Shown here piece by piece: positions 41,506 to 51,543 of a DNA stretch of 64,000 bases (within the stretch, counting starts at the first letter, position 1; each line of letters opens with the position of its first letter). The DNA lies in NCBI GenBank assembly GCA_958369755.1, contig CATXJC010000003.1:1-64000 (forward strand). Direction: 5' to 3'. The position numbers and the translations under genes were made by a program. This DNA comes from an uncultured Prevotella sp. (GTDB lineage: Bacteria; Bacteroidota; Bacteroidia; Bacteroidales; Bacteroidaceae). Under the pieces are notes generated by a model. The model ran no database searches. It saw nothing but the letters and a program-made list of their open reading frames with translations, and was not told the DNA's origin.

Positions 41506-44500
41506 ATGAATAACAAGCTATTTATGAAAAGTTCGGCAGTGCCTGCAACTTTGTTTTGCACGGCATTGATGCTTGCCCCTCTTTGCGGAGGCGCAGGTTC
41601 TGCTAAAGCGACTACGGCTATAGCTCAGCAAACAGGTATCGTAAAAGGTACAGTGGTTGATGCCAATGGTGAAGCCGTTATTGGAGCTAGTGTTATCATC
41701 GAGGGACAGAAAGTTACCCAGGGTACAGTAACAGACTTTGATGGTAACTTCTCTCTCAACGTGAAGCCAGGTGCCAAGTTAAAGATCAGTTACATTGGAT
41801 TCGTATCCCAGACTGTGGTTGCCAAAAACGGCATGCAGGTGGTCTTGAAAGAAGAGGCTACTTCCCTCAAGGCTGTAGAAGTGGTTGCCTATGGTGTACA
41901 GAAGAAGGTTACTGTTACCGGTGCCCTCTCCAGCGTGAAAAGCGAAGACCTGGTCCGTACTCCTGTTGGTAATGTCAACAATGTGCTCGGTGGTCAGCTT
42001 TCGGGTGTTACCACCGTACAGTATTCCGGTGAGCCGGGTGCAGATGCTGCGAGCGTATTTGTTCGTGGTAAGGCATCTTTCAATGGTGCCGACCCTTTGG
42101 TTCAGGTGGATGGTGTGGAGCGAAGCATGAGCGATGTGGATCCTGAGGAAATCGAGAGCATCACCGTTTTGAAGGATGCTTCTGCCACAGCCGTATTCGG
42201 TGTGCGTGGTGCCAACGGTGTTATCCTGATTACCACCAAGCGTGGTCAGGAGGGTAAGACCAAAATCAGCGGCTCTACTTCATGGGGTATCCTGACTCCT
42301 ACCAAGATGGTAGAACAGGCAAACAGCTACGAGTATGCTACCTTCCATAATATGATGCGCCAGAATTCGCATGACAAGAATGGTGATCCGTTGAGTCCTC
42401 AGTTCTCTGATATCGTTATCCAGAAGTTCAAGGATGGAAGTGATCCTGTCCGTTTCCCTAGCACCTTGTGGGCTGAATACATTATGAAGGATGCTACCAT
42501 GCAGAGTAAACACAATCTGAATATCAGCGGTGGTACCAAGACGGCACGCTACTTCATCAATGTTGGTTACTATACTCAGGGTGGTCTGTTCAAGGAGTTT
42601 GGTCAGGATTACGATTTCGGTTATCAGTATAACAGTTTCAACTACCGTGCCAACCTCGATCTGGATGTCACCAAGACAACCACCATCTCCTTCAATCTGG
42701 CAGGTAAGGTAGATAATGCCAACAAGCCATATTCTGGTCAGGGATCATCTGGTCTGATCAACGAGGCTTATCAGGCTACTCCATTCTCTAGTCCTGGTAT
42801 CATCAATGGAAGATACATCTCTACCGAGACCCAGTATGAGGATTGCGGTACCGACCAGCTTCCTTTCGTGGGGGGTAGCGGTATTACCTATTTCGGCAAT
42901 AATGATGTGAATGGCGGTTTCATGAAGACTACCAACAACAAGCTTCAGTTCGACCTCCAGTTGAAGCAGAAGCTCGATATGATTACCAAGGGTCTTTCTT
43001 TCAAGATGAAGGCTTCCTATAACGGAGCCTACGCCATCAATAAGAATGCTTACGCCAAAAAGGCTACCTATACCCCTGTACTCCAGGACGACGGTACCTA
43101 TAAATATAAGAAATATGGTAACGAAGAGCAGTTGAAGTATGAAGAGAAGACCGGTCGTAGCCGTTACTGGTATTTTGAGGTAGGTCTCAACTACAACCGT
43201 TCCTTCGGTTTGAACAATGTGGGTGCCATCCTGCTCTACAATCAGGACAGCAGCTATTATCCGAGCACCTATACCAATGTGCCTCACCGCCAGGTAGGTC
43301 TGGTAGGTCGTGTTACCTACGACTGGAACAACCGCTATATGGCAGAGTTCAACGTGGGTTACAATGGTTCCGAGAACTTTGCTCCGGGCAAGCGTTACGG
43401 AACCTTCCCAGCAATGTCTGTGGGTTGGGTAGTCAGCGATGAGCCATTCTTCAAGCCGCTCACCAAGGCAGTAAGCTTCCTGAAGCTTCGTGCCAGCTAC
43501 GGTCTGGTAGGTAATGCTAATCTGAACGGTAATCGCTTTATGTACACCGCCGATCCTTTCGCCATCAATAATGGCAATGTTTCTACCCGTGATGGATATG
43601 GATACATCTTCGGTGTTAACAACACTACCGTATGGAAGGGAGCCTACGAGATGGCGCGCCACAATGCCGACATCACCTGGGAGCACGCCTATAAGCAGGA
43701 CTATGGTATCGACATCAACTTCCTGAAGGATAAGCTCCGTGGTAGCTTCGATTACTATTACGAGCACCGTACCGATATTATGATGATCGACTACAATGTA
43801 CCTACCATCATCGGTTACAAGATGCCTTACACCAACGATGGTGAGGTGAACAGTTGGGGATGGGAAGCATCCCTGAAGTGGCAGGATAAGATAGGCAAGA
43901 ACTTCAGATACTGGGCAGGTGTCAACCTCTCTTACAACCAGAATGAGCTGATCAACAATGGTGAGGCTCTGCAGCCGGAGGCTTATCAGATGGCAAAGGG
44001 CCATCGTCTGGGAGCCCGCAAAATGTACCAGTTCTGGCGTTATTACGACGAGCAGACCCCAGCACTCTATGAGAAGACTTTCGGCGAGCAATTCCCTACT
44101 CAGCTGGTAGAGAATATCCAGCCTGGTGATGCCGTGTATGTTGATTTGAACCACGATGGAAAGATAGACCAGAATGATATGACCCGCGACCTGGGCTATA
44201 CCGATGATCCTGAGTATATGATTGGTCTGAACCTCGGATTCAGCTACAAGGGCTGGTCTGTCAATACCCAGTGGACGGGTGCCTGGAACGTGAGCCGTAT
44301 GCTGGATGGAGTGTTCCGCAGCCCATTCTACAACAAGACCTCTCATGAGATGGGCGGTCTCCTGAAGTATGTGGTGGAGAACAGCTGGACAGCTGATAAT
44401 CCATCTCAGAGTGCGAAGTATCCTCGTACATCATTGGATTCCTGGGACAACAATTATGCCACTTCTACCCTCTATGAGAAGGATGCGAAGTATCTGCGCC

Positions 44501-44703
44501 TGAAGACCCTGCAGATTTCCTATGATTTCAACGCTCCGTTCATGAAGCGCATAGGTATGAACCAGTTGCAGCTGGCATTCAGCGGTTACAACCTCCTTAC
44601 CTTCACTCCTTATATCTGGGGTGATCCTGAGGCACGTGCTACCACGGCACCATCCTATCCATTGCAGCGTACCTATATGCTGTCTTTGAAGGTGGGCTTC
44701 TAA
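41506..44703 (+). CDS. SusC-like TonB-dependent outer-membrane transporter (pair 1)
   Basis: A 1065-residue outer-membrane protein that takes up oligosaccharides with its SusD partner using TonB energy. After a long signal region there is a carboxypeptidase-regulatory-like domain (about residues 45-125: GTVVDANGEAVIGASV..DFDGNFSL), a plug domain (VEVVAYGVQKKVTVTGALSS.., VQVDGVER, ITVLKDASATAVFGVRGANG) and a 22-strand barrel ending in LSLKVGF with terminal Phe. First gene of a four-gene C-D-C-D set next to rhamnose and pectin genes, so a rhamnogalacturonan fragment is the likely substrate. Confidence 0.94.
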   Translation: MNNKLFMKSSAVPATLFCTALMLAPLCGGAGSAKATTAIAQQTGIVKGTVVDANGEAVIGASVIIEGQKVTQGTVTDFDGNFSLNVKPGAKLKISYIGFVSQTVVAKNGMQVVLKEEATSLKAVEVVAYGVQKKVTVTGALSSVKSEDLVRTPVGNVNNVLGGQLSGVTTVQYSGEPGADAASVFVRGKASFNGADPLVQVDGVERSMSDVDPEEIESITVLKDASATAVFGVRGANGVILITTKRGQEGKTKISGSTSWGILTPTKMVEQANSYEYATFHNMMRQNSHDKNGDPLSPQFSDIVIQKFKDGSDPVRFPSTLWAEYIMKDATMQSKHNLNISGGTKTARYFINVGYYTQGGLFKEFGQDYDFGYQYNSFNYRANLDLDVTKTTTISFNLAGKVDNANKPYSGQGSSGLINEAYQATPFSSPGIINGRYISTETQYEDCGTDQLPFVGGSGITYFGNNDVNGGFMKTTNNKLQFDLQLKQKLDMITKGLSFKMKASYNGAYAINKNAYAKKATYTPVLQDDGTYKYKKYGNEEQLKYEEKTGRSRYWYFEVGLNYNRSFGLNNVGAILLYNQDSSYYPSTYTNVPHRQVGLVGRVTYDWNNRYMAEFNVGYNGSENFAPGKRYGTFPAMSVGWVVSDEPFFKPLTKAVSFLKLRASYGLVGNANLNGNRFMYTADPFAINNGNVSTRDGYGYIFGVNNTTVWKGAYEMARHNADITWEHAYKQDYGIDINFLKDKLRGSFDYYYEHRTDIMMIDYNVPTIIGYKMPYTNDGEVNSWGWEASLKWQDKIGKNFRYWAGVNLSYNQNELINNGEALQPEAYQMAKGHRLGARKMYQFWRYYDEQTPALYEKTFGEQFPTQLVENIQPGDAVYVDLNHDGKIDQNDMTRDLGYTDDPEYMIGLNLGFSYKGWSVNTQWTGAWNVSRMLDGVFRSPFYNKTSHEMGGLLKYVVENSWTADNPSQSAKYPRTSLDSWDNNYATSTLYEKDAKYLRLKTLQISYDFNAPFMKRIGMNQLQLAFSGYNLLTFTPYIWGDPEARATTAPSYPLQRTYMLSLKVGF

Positions 44704-44742
44704 TATATTACACATTTAATATATATAATAAAGGTAAATACA

Positions 44743-46779
44743 ATGAAACTTAACAATATATTCAGAGGAATCGTTCTTACAGCCGTTATCGGTTCTGCGG
44801 TGACGGGTTGTACTGAGCAGATCAAGTTTGGAGATTCCTTCATAGAAAAGACTCCGGGTGGCGATGTTACCATTGATACCATCTTCAATAGTGCAGAATA
44901 TACCCAGCAGTTCTTGACCGGTATTTATAAGAACCAGTACTACGGTCTGCCTTTCAAGGCGGGTGACGGTAACTCCCACAGTTACTTCAGTGGTCAGATT
45001 GAGGCGATGTCAGACTGCTGGCACAATCCTACAGCGTCAGTTGCTATGTATAATCTGGTGTATGAAGATTACATGACAGCAGCCAGCAGTAATTCCATCT
45101 ATGGTTTTGACAAGGAGAATATCTGGGAGATGGTGCATGCCTGCTACCTCCTGATGGAGAATATCAGCCGTGTGCCTGATATGGATGAGGATACCAAAAA
45201 GCAGTATGTGGCTGAGGCGAAGTGCCTGATAGCATCTTCCTACTTCAACCTCTTCCGCATGTACGGCGGTCTGCCTCTGGTTACTCACTCATACGATGTA
45301 AACGGAGACAAGTTGGATGCGCCACGTGCTTCGGTAGAGAAGACACTCAATTACATTCTCAAGCTTTATGATGAGGCTATCAATTCAGGAGCCCTTCCTT
45401 TTGCTTATTCTGATGATGATGTCACTACCATGAAGGCACACTGGACCAAGGCGGCTGCCATGGCGATGAAGTGCCGTGTACTGCAGTTTGCTGCTTCTCC
45501 ATTGTTCAACGACGACCAGCCATATTACAGCGGCAAGTATTCCATGGAGAATGCGAGTCAGGACAGTCTGGCTTGGATGGGTGGCAGAAAGCCTGAGTTG
45601 TGGCAGCAGTGCAAGAAGGCATGTGAAGACTTCTTCAATGAGAATGCCAACAACGGCAATCCTTACCATCTCGTAGAACCTACAGCCCAGACTACCGAGG
45701 CTTATCGCTTTGCCTATCGCTTTGCGTATATCAGCCAGGCTAGTCCGGAGGTCATCTTTGAGACCCGCGTTACCGACAACAACCACAACTCCAAGTATTG
45801 CTGGGCGGCACGTCAGTATATGCGTACCCTCGACCGCCAGGCTTATTGCCCTACCCAGGAGTTCGTAGAGATGTTCCCTTGGGCTGATGGCAAGCCATTC
45901 AACTGGGAGGAGACCGAGCAGGCTGGCGAATTGGACCACATGTTCATCAAGGGTGATAGAAAGGTAGGCAAGCAGGAACTGCAGAATGTGAAATATACCC
46001 GCGACCCTCGTCTTTATGAAACTGTAAGTGTGAACGGACAGCGCGACAAGGTGAATGTAGGCGACGGCAAGTCAACCGGTCAGAATGTAGAGTTGTACGT
46101 GGGCGGTACCAATGCCGGTACAGGTCCAGACAAGTGTGTGGGCGTTTATGCTACAGGCTATTTCCACAACAAGTACATTGCCGACGGAATCACCGGTTCA
46201 GCCTACGAGCGCGAGAAGCCACACTGGGTAGAGATGCGTCTTTCCGACCTCTATCTCATCTATGCCGAGGCTCTGCTTCAGGCTGACGGCAACAATGTCA
46301 AGGCTTTGGAATATATCGACAAAATCCGTGCCCGTGTAGGTTTGAAGGGACTTGCGGAATGTAACCCATCAGAGAATCTTACCACCAACAAGGATAATCT
46401 CCTGGAAGAGTTGCTGCGCGAGCGTGCCTGCGAGCTGGGATTCGAGAACACCCGTTTCTTCGATATGAAGCGCTATAAGAGAGCCGACCTCTTCAGCCGC
46501 ACGCTCCATCGTCTGGTCATCTATCGCCAGGTGAAGGATGATGCTACGGGCAAGTGGGAGACCACTACCAACAAATGGTATAATGGCGACAGAACCAACA
46601 AGAAGCTGAATAAGAACAATGATGCCTGGTATGAGCCATCTCATTTTGAGTATAAGCGCCTGCCTATCACCACGGGAGCCCGTGCATGGTGGAATGGATT
46701 CGATGTAAAGTGGTATCTGTTCCCATTCCCACAGACCGAGGTGTTGAAGGGTTATCTCGTTCAGAACCCAGGCTGGTAA
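44743..46779 (+). CDS. SusD-like surface glycan-binding lipoprotein (pair 1)
   Basis: A 678-residue lipoprotein (lipobox AVTGC, Cys about residue 23) forming the lid of the SusC transporter. It has the TPR-like helical core of the SusD family (AEAKCLIASSYFNLFRMYGG with LPLVTHSYDV; KAAAMAMKCRVLQFAASPLF; LSDLYLIYAEALLQADGN; ELLRERACELGFENTRFFDM) and ends VLKGYLVQNPGW. Longer than the usual 500-600 residues. It is 39 bp after its SusC partner. Confidence 0.93.
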   Translation: MKLNNIFRGIVLTAVIGSAVTGCTEQIKFGDSFIEKTPGGDVTIDTIFNSAEYTQQFLTGIYKNQYYGLPFKAGDGNSHSYFSGQIEAMSDCWHNPTASVAMYNLVYEDYMTAASSNSIYGFDKENIWEMVHACYLLMENISRVPDMDEDTKKQYVAEAKCLIASSYFNLFRMYGGLPLVTHSYDVNGDKLDAPRASVEKTLNYILKLYDEAINSGALPFAYSDDDVTTMKAHWTKAAAMAMKCRVLQFAASPLFNDDQPYYSGKYSMENASQDSLAWMGGRKPELWQQCKKACEDFFNENANNGNPYHLVEPTAQTTEAYRFAYRFAYISQASPEVIFETRVTDNNHNSKYCWAARQYMRTLDRQAYCPTQEFVEMFPWADGKPFNWEETEQAGELDHMFIKGDRKVGKQELQNVKYTRDPRLYETVSVNGQRDKVNVGDGKSTGQNVELYVGGTNAGTGPDKCVGVYATGYFHNKYIADGITGSAYEREKPHWVEMRLSDLYLIYAEALLQADGNNVKALEYIDKIRARVGLKGLAECNPSENLTTNKDNLLEELLRERACELGFENTRFFDMKRYKRADLFSRTLHRLVIYRQVKDDATGKWETTTNKWYNGDRTNKKLNKNNDAWYEPSHFEYKRLPITTGARAWWNGFDVKWYLFPFPQTEVLKGYLVQNPGW

Positions 46780-46847
46780 TCCCGCCGGAGGTTATCTCTT
46801 GAGTAAAGGTTACTTGATTAAAGTTACAGATTAAAAAAGTAAATTCG

Positions 46848-49673
46848 ATGAAAAATAATAAGAATGCTGTACTGATGGCGATGGCTCTCCTGAGCCTGCC
46901 AGCTTCAGCACAAGTCAAAATAGATACCATTGCTCCTCATCGCTATGCGGCTCAGAGCATCGATGTGGGTGCCAATGTGAACTTCTCCCGCGAGCAGTCA
47001 ACTTCAGCAGTGTCTGTCATCACCAGCGAGAGTACCAACAAGCGCAGCGCCAAGAATATCGGCAACTCTATCCTGGGACAGGGTTCCGGCCTGATTTCAC
47101 TGCAGAATTCCGGCAACTATGCCGGCATCAATCCTACCTTCTACATCCGCGGCATGCAGAGTCTGGATGGCAATACCCCACTTTTCGTGGTAGATGGTAT
47201 CGAGCGTGATATCCAGTATATCTCTGCCGAGGAAGTAGAGAGCGTATCCGTATTGAAGGATGCTGCTGCCACTGCACTCTATGGCTACAAGGGTGCCAAC
47301 GGCGTGGTGCTCATCACTACCAAACGCGGTAAGTTCAATTCCAAGGAAATCAAGGTGAATCTGGACCATGCCATCAATTTCATGGCTCACAAGCCTAAGT
47401 TCGTGGATGCGCAGACCTATGCCAAGGCGATGAACGAGGCTTATGCCAACGACGGCTTCGAGAACCCTAGATATACCCAGGAAGAGGTGGATGCCTTCGG
47501 ATCAGGCAAATATCCTTATCTCTATCCTAACGTTAACTGGGTGGATGAAACCTTCCGCAACCACAGCGTTACCAATATGCTCAACGCTTCGTTTACGGGC
47601 GGTGGCGAGAAGTTCAAGTACTATGCCTTGCTCGACCTGCAGTATGACAATGGTTTCGTGAAGAATCCGGATACCCACGAGGGATATTCTACCAATAATA
47701 AATATGTGAAGGGCAACCTGCGCATGAATATGGATATGATTCTCTCGAAGAATACTACCATGAAGGTGAACCTCCTGGGTGTGCTCGCCGAGTCGAATGC
47801 TCCAGGCAATTCTGCCAAGTTGTGGGATATGGTCTATGGCCTGCCTTCTGCTGCCTTCGCCGTGAAGGGCGAGGATGGCAAGTGGGGTGGTAACTCTACC
47901 TGGGCGGGTACCGTTAACCCTGTGGCGCAGTCGCAGGATGCCGGTTACTCCAGAAATCACAACCGTGGTATCTATACCGACCTCACTATCCGCCAGGAAC
48001 TCCCTGCGGTATTGAAGGGTCTGGCTGTTCAGGGCCGCATCGCTTACGACCATTTCTCCAACATCTACGAGAATTATAGCAAGACATACGTATATGGAAG
48101 TCCTACGGTAGTCGACTGGTTGGATGGCAAACCTCAGTTGGGCAAGGCATTCACGGGTGGTTCTGAGAGCGATCTCGGTGCCTCTATCTCCACCAACAGC
48201 TTCACCCGCCGTTTCCATGCCGATGCCAGTGCCGACTATCAGAATACCTTCGACGCCCACAGCATCTACAGCCAGTTGAAGTACGATTACGAGTTCAGCG
48301 ATGAGTTTGCCATCAACAGTACGCTCTATCGCCAGAACATCAGCTGGTACACCCACTATGGTCTGCTCGATCGCTACTTCCTCGACCTTGTCCTGGTAGA
48401 ATCCGGTTCCAACCGTCTGGCTCCTGGCAGCAAGTGGGCATTGTCGCCTACGGTATCAGCAGCCTGGGTACTCTCCAAGGAGAACTTCATGAAGAATCTC
48501 AACTGGGTGGATTTCCTCAAGCTCCGTGCGTCCTACGGCATCATTCAGACCGACATCCTGCCTTCGAGCGGATGGATGTACTATATGCAGCAGTATCAGA
48601 CAACTGGTGGTACCTATCCGTTCAACAGCGGTTTCCAGAGCGATTTCGGCAGAACCTATCTTGATGCCATTGCCACTTCCGGTCTGACCCGTGAGAAGGC
48701 AGCCAAGTTCAATGCCGGAGTAGATGCCACCCTCTTCGGTGGTCTCGATTTCAGCTTTGATGGTTTCTACCAGCGCCGTTCCAACATCTGGGTATCTACC
48801 GCAGGCAAGTATTCTTCAGAGTTGGGTGTGGATGCTCCATACGAGGGCGATGGTATCGTGGATAGCTGGGGTTGGGAGGCAAGTCTCGACTACAACAAGC
48901 AGATTGGCGAAGTGAAGTTCAACATCGGTGCCAACATCGATTACTATCGCAGCCAGATCAAGGAGCAGGATGAGGCTCCTAAGCTCTATCCTAACCTGGT
49001 AAGCACCGGCCATCGCGTAAGCCAGCTCTTCGGCTACAAGGCTATCGGCTTCTTCAAGGACCAGGCTGACATCGATGCTTCCAAGCCACAGCTTCTGGGC
49101 AGCACTCCTCGTCCGGGCGACATCAAGTATGAGGATGTGAACGATGACGGACAGATTGATACCAACGACAAGACTGCCATCGGATATTCTACCGTGGCTC
49201 CAGAAATCTACTACAATATCCATTTGGGAGTAGAGTGGAAGGGACTGGGTATTGATGCGATGTTCCAGGGCACAGGCCGTTATAGCGGCGTGCTTTCTAC
49301 CAAGAGTATGTACAAGCCACTGGTGGGCAACACCACCATCTCTCAGTACTACTACGACAATCGCTGGACTCCTGAGACAGCCGGCACAGCCAAGTTCCCG
49401 GCGCTGAGTTCAACCAGCAATGCCAACAACTACAATACAAACACCCTCTGGATGTTTGACCGCTCATTCTTCAAGCTTCGCAACATCGAGGTTTATTACA
49501 ACTTCCCTAAGGCGATGCTCGCCAAGACCAAGCTCCTGAATGCAGCCAAGTTGTATGTACGTGGTGTAGATTTGTTTAGCTTCGACCATCTCGATGAGTC
49601 AGATCCTGAGGTATTCGGTGCAACCAATCCTCTGAATCGCAGCATCGTGGCTGGTTTGTCAGTAACATTCTAA
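46848..49673 (+). CDS. SusC-like TonB-dependent transporter (pair 2), lacking the N-terminal regulatory-like domain
   Basis: A 941-residue outer-membrane transporter. After a short signal peptide (LLSLPASAQ) and about 50 residues it goes directly into the plug (TSAVSVITSESTNKRSAKNI, FYIRGMQSLDGNTPLFVVDG, VSVLKDAAATALYGYKGANG), so the carboxypeptidase-like N-terminal domain usual in SusC proteins is absent. Barrel ends RSIVAGLSVTF. It begins 68 bp after the first susD and probably shares its transcript. The two SusC proteins are clearly different in sequence, so this is not a recent tandem copy. Confidence 0.92.
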   Translation: MKNNKNAVLMAMALLSLPASAQVKIDTIAPHRYAAQSIDVGANVNFSREQSTSAVSVITSESTNKRSAKNIGNSILGQGSGLISLQNSGNYAGINPTFYIRGMQSLDGNTPLFVVDGIERDIQYISAEEVESVSVLKDAAATALYGYKGANGVVLITTKRGKFNSKEIKVNLDHAINFMAHKPKFVDAQTYAKAMNEAYANDGFENPRYTQEEVDAFGSGKYPYLYPNVNWVDETFRNHSVTNMLNASFTGGGEKFKYYALLDLQYDNGFVKNPDTHEGYSTNNKYVKGNLRMNMDMILSKNTTMKVNLLGVLAESNAPGNSAKLWDMVYGLPSAAFAVKGEDGKWGGNSTWAGTVNPVAQSQDAGYSRNHNRGIYTDLTIRQELPAVLKGLAVQGRIAYDHFSNIYENYSKTYVYGSPTVVDWLDGKPQLGKAFTGGSESDLGASISTNSFTRRFHADASADYQNTFDAHSIYSQLKYDYEFSDEFAINSTLYRQNISWYTHYGLLDRYFLDLVLVESGSNRLAPGSKWALSPTVSAAWVLSKENFMKNLNWVDFLKLRASYGIIQTDILPSSGWMYYMQQYQTTGGTYPFNSGFQSDFGRTYLDAIATSGLTREKAAKFNAGVDATLFGGLDFSFDGFYQRRSNIWVSTAGKYSSELGVDAPYEGDGIVDSWGWEASLDYNKQIGEVKFNIGANIDYYRSQIKEQDEAPKLYPNLVSTGHRVSQLFGYKAIGFFKDQADIDASKPQLLGSTPRPGDIKYEDVNDDGQIDTNDKTAIGYSTVAPEIYYNIHLGVEWKGLGIDAMFQGTGRYSGVLSTKSMYKPLVGNTTISQYYYDNRWTPETAGTAKFPALSSTSNANNYNTNTLWMFDRSFFKLRNIEVYYNFPKAMLAKTKLLNAAKLYVRGVDLFSFDHLDESDPEVFGATNPLNRSIVAGLSVTF

Positions 49674-49694
49674 TTATCTTAAAGTAGAACAATA

Positions 49695-51473
49695 ATGAAA
49701 ACAAATAAATTAGTATATGGTCTGTTCGGACTCATGGCGCTGGCATCTTGCAGCGATAAGATGGATTACAGCGAGACGGTAGTCAAGGATAAGGATTATG
49801 TGATTCAGACCTTCGAGAAGGTGGGTGGTTTCATGACCGATATCTACAATTATGCAGACTATGATTATGGTCAGAACTTTGGTGGAGGCATGCTTGCCTC
49901 TGCCACCGACGAGAGTGTTTACTCCGTGAGCGGTACCAGCATCGAGACCTTCTATAACGGCAGCTGGAGCCCATCCAACGCCCAGGGCTCACTCTGGAGC
50001 AATATGTATAAGGGCATCAAGACCTGCAATGTAGTGTTGAAGGATTTCCAGGACTTGAAGTTCGAGGATTTCGAACTCAATGCCGACTATCAGCAGCAGA
50101 TGTTCCGTTACGAGAACTATAAGTGGGAGGCCCGCTTCTGGCGTGCTTACTTCTATTTCAATCTCGTTCGCCAGTATGGTGGTGTGCCTGTCATCAACCC
50201 TGAGATGGCGGCAGCTGATGTCAACAATCAGCCTCGCAAGTCATCTGACGAGGTGTTCCAGTACATCTTCGATGAATGTGATGCCGTGAAGGACAGCATC
50301 ATCAAGGATTACTCTGACCTGGGAAGCATGGCATTGAGTACTGCCGAGGATGGACGTGCCAACAACCTGACCGTCCTTGCCCTCAAGGCTCGTGCAGCGC
50401 TCTATTGGGCAAGTCCGCTCTTCAATCCTTCTGGCGATAAGGAGCGTTACCACAAGGCTGCTCTCTATACCAAGGAATTACTGGATGCCTGCGAGGCAAG
50501 AGGCATGAAACTCGCTGCCAAGTATGCTGATCTCTGGTCAACCAATAATTACAAGGATGCCGACAAGAAGTGCGAGATCATCTTCGGTCGCCGTATCTAT
50601 GGTAGCAAGATTTCTTCTACCGATCCATCAGATAATGTAGTAGAGAGCTACAACTATCCGTTTGGTATCGATATGGCAAAGGCTAGTTATTCTGCTTCCG
50701 GTAGAAACTGTCCATCCCAGAACCTGGTGGATGCCTACGAGATGAAGGCTACGGGTAAGGGTATCAATGAGGCTGGCAGTGGTTATGATGAGCAGAATCC
50801 TTACGCTGGCCGTGACCCTCGCTTCGAGCTGACCATTGCCAAGAATGGTGATGTATGGCCTACTGCAGCCAACTATAAGAAGGCTGCTCTCCAGACCTAT
50901 TATGGCGGTGTGAATGCCGAGCCATTGGTGGGTGCTACTCCTACGGGTTACTATCTGAAGAAGTTGCTGCATGGTGATATCGACCTTACTTCAAAGACCA
51001 AGAAGCAGGGCGACTATCATACTTGGGTTACCTATCGTCTGGGTGAGTTCTATCTCAACTATGCTGAGGCAGCATTCAAGTATCTGGGCAGTGCCACTGC
51101 TACAAGTGCCGATCTCCCTATGTCGGCAGACGAGGCTGTAGATAAGATTCGCAAGCGTGCCGGTATGCCTGATTTCCCTACTTCGTTGAGCAATGATGAG
51201 TGGTGGAGCAAGTATCAGAACGAGCGTATGGTAGAGTTGGCTTTCGAGGGTCATCGCTTCTGGGATGTACGCCGATGGAAGGAGGCAGACAAGTTCTTCA
51301 AGAACATTCAGGAGATGAAGATTACCAAGAACGATGATGGTTCCTTCACCTATACCCGTGAAACCGTACAGCGCCAGTGGGATGACAAGATGTATCTCTT
51401 CCCAATTCCTAACGACGTGATGCTGAAGCACGAGAAATATGGTCAGAAGTGGGAGCAGAATCCTGGCTGGTAA
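49695..51473 (+). CDS. SusD-like surface glycan-binding lipoprotein (pair 2)
   Basis: A 592-residue SusD-family lipoprotein (lipobox LASC followed by SDKMD). Helical TPR core: RFWRAYFYFNLVRQYGGVPV, ALKARAALYWASPLFNP, YRLGEFYLNYAEAAFKYLGS, ERMVELAFEGHRFWDVRRWK; it ends QKWEQNPGW. It is 21 bp after its SusC partner. The last third of this gene (from about 50815) is repeated, with an internal deletion and small changes, at 54434-55019. Confidence 0.93.
   Translation: MKTNKLVYGLFGLMALASCSDKMDYSETVVKDKDYVIQTFEKVGGFMTDIYNYADYDYGQNFGGGMLASATDESVYSVSGTSIETFYNGSWSPSNAQGSLWSNMYKGIKTCNVVLKDFQDLKFEDFELNADYQQQMFRYENYKWEARFWRAYFYFNLVRQYGGVPVINPEMAAADVNNQPRKSSDEVFQYIFDECDAVKDSIIKDYSDLGSMALSTAEDGRANNLTVLALKARAALYWASPLFNPSGDKERYHKAALYTKELLDACEARGMKLAAKYADLWSTNNYKDADKKCEIIFGRRIYGSKISSTDPSDNVVESYNYPFGIDMAKASYSASGRNCPSQNLVDAYEMKATGKGINEAGSGYDEQNPYAGRDPRFELTIAKNGDVWPTAANYKKAALQTYYGGVNAEPLVGATPTGYYLKKLLHGDIDLTSKTKKQGDYHTWVTYRLGEFYLNYAEAAFKYLGSATATSADLPMSADEAVDKIRKRAGMPDFPTSLSNDEWWSKYQNERMVELAFEGHRFWDVRRWKEADKFFKNIQEMKITKNDDGSFTYTRETVQRQWDDKMYLFPIPNDVMLKHEKYGQKWEQNPGW
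50815..51473 (+). repeat. Direct repeat, intact copy (3' end of susD pair 2)
   Basis: Partner of the truncated copy at 54434-55019. The two are near-identical over about 535 bp at the 3' end (differences such as RKRAGM/RQRAGM, SNDEWW/SNEEWW, KYGQKW/KYGAKW) and flank about 3 kb of unrelated, more AT-rich DNA. Confidence 0.88.
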
Positions 51474-51497
51474 CAAAAACAATTATAATATACTATT

Positions 51498-51521
51498 GGC
51501 TAAGGCGTAAAAACCTTAGCC
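51498..51521 (+). terminator. Intercistronic hairpin after susD pair 2
   Basis: GGCTAAGG/CCTTAGCC stem with CGTAAAAA loop and no T-run. Such hairpins between a susD gene and downstream genes commonly reduce read-through or protect the upstream mRNA. Confidence 0.5.
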
Positions 51522-51543
51522 GATAACTTAAACAGTAACGATT

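Noticed and set aside
42745..44346. A 533-codon minus-strand frame inside susC
   Set aside because: Shadow frame in a high-bias gene; no start signals and no family resemblance.
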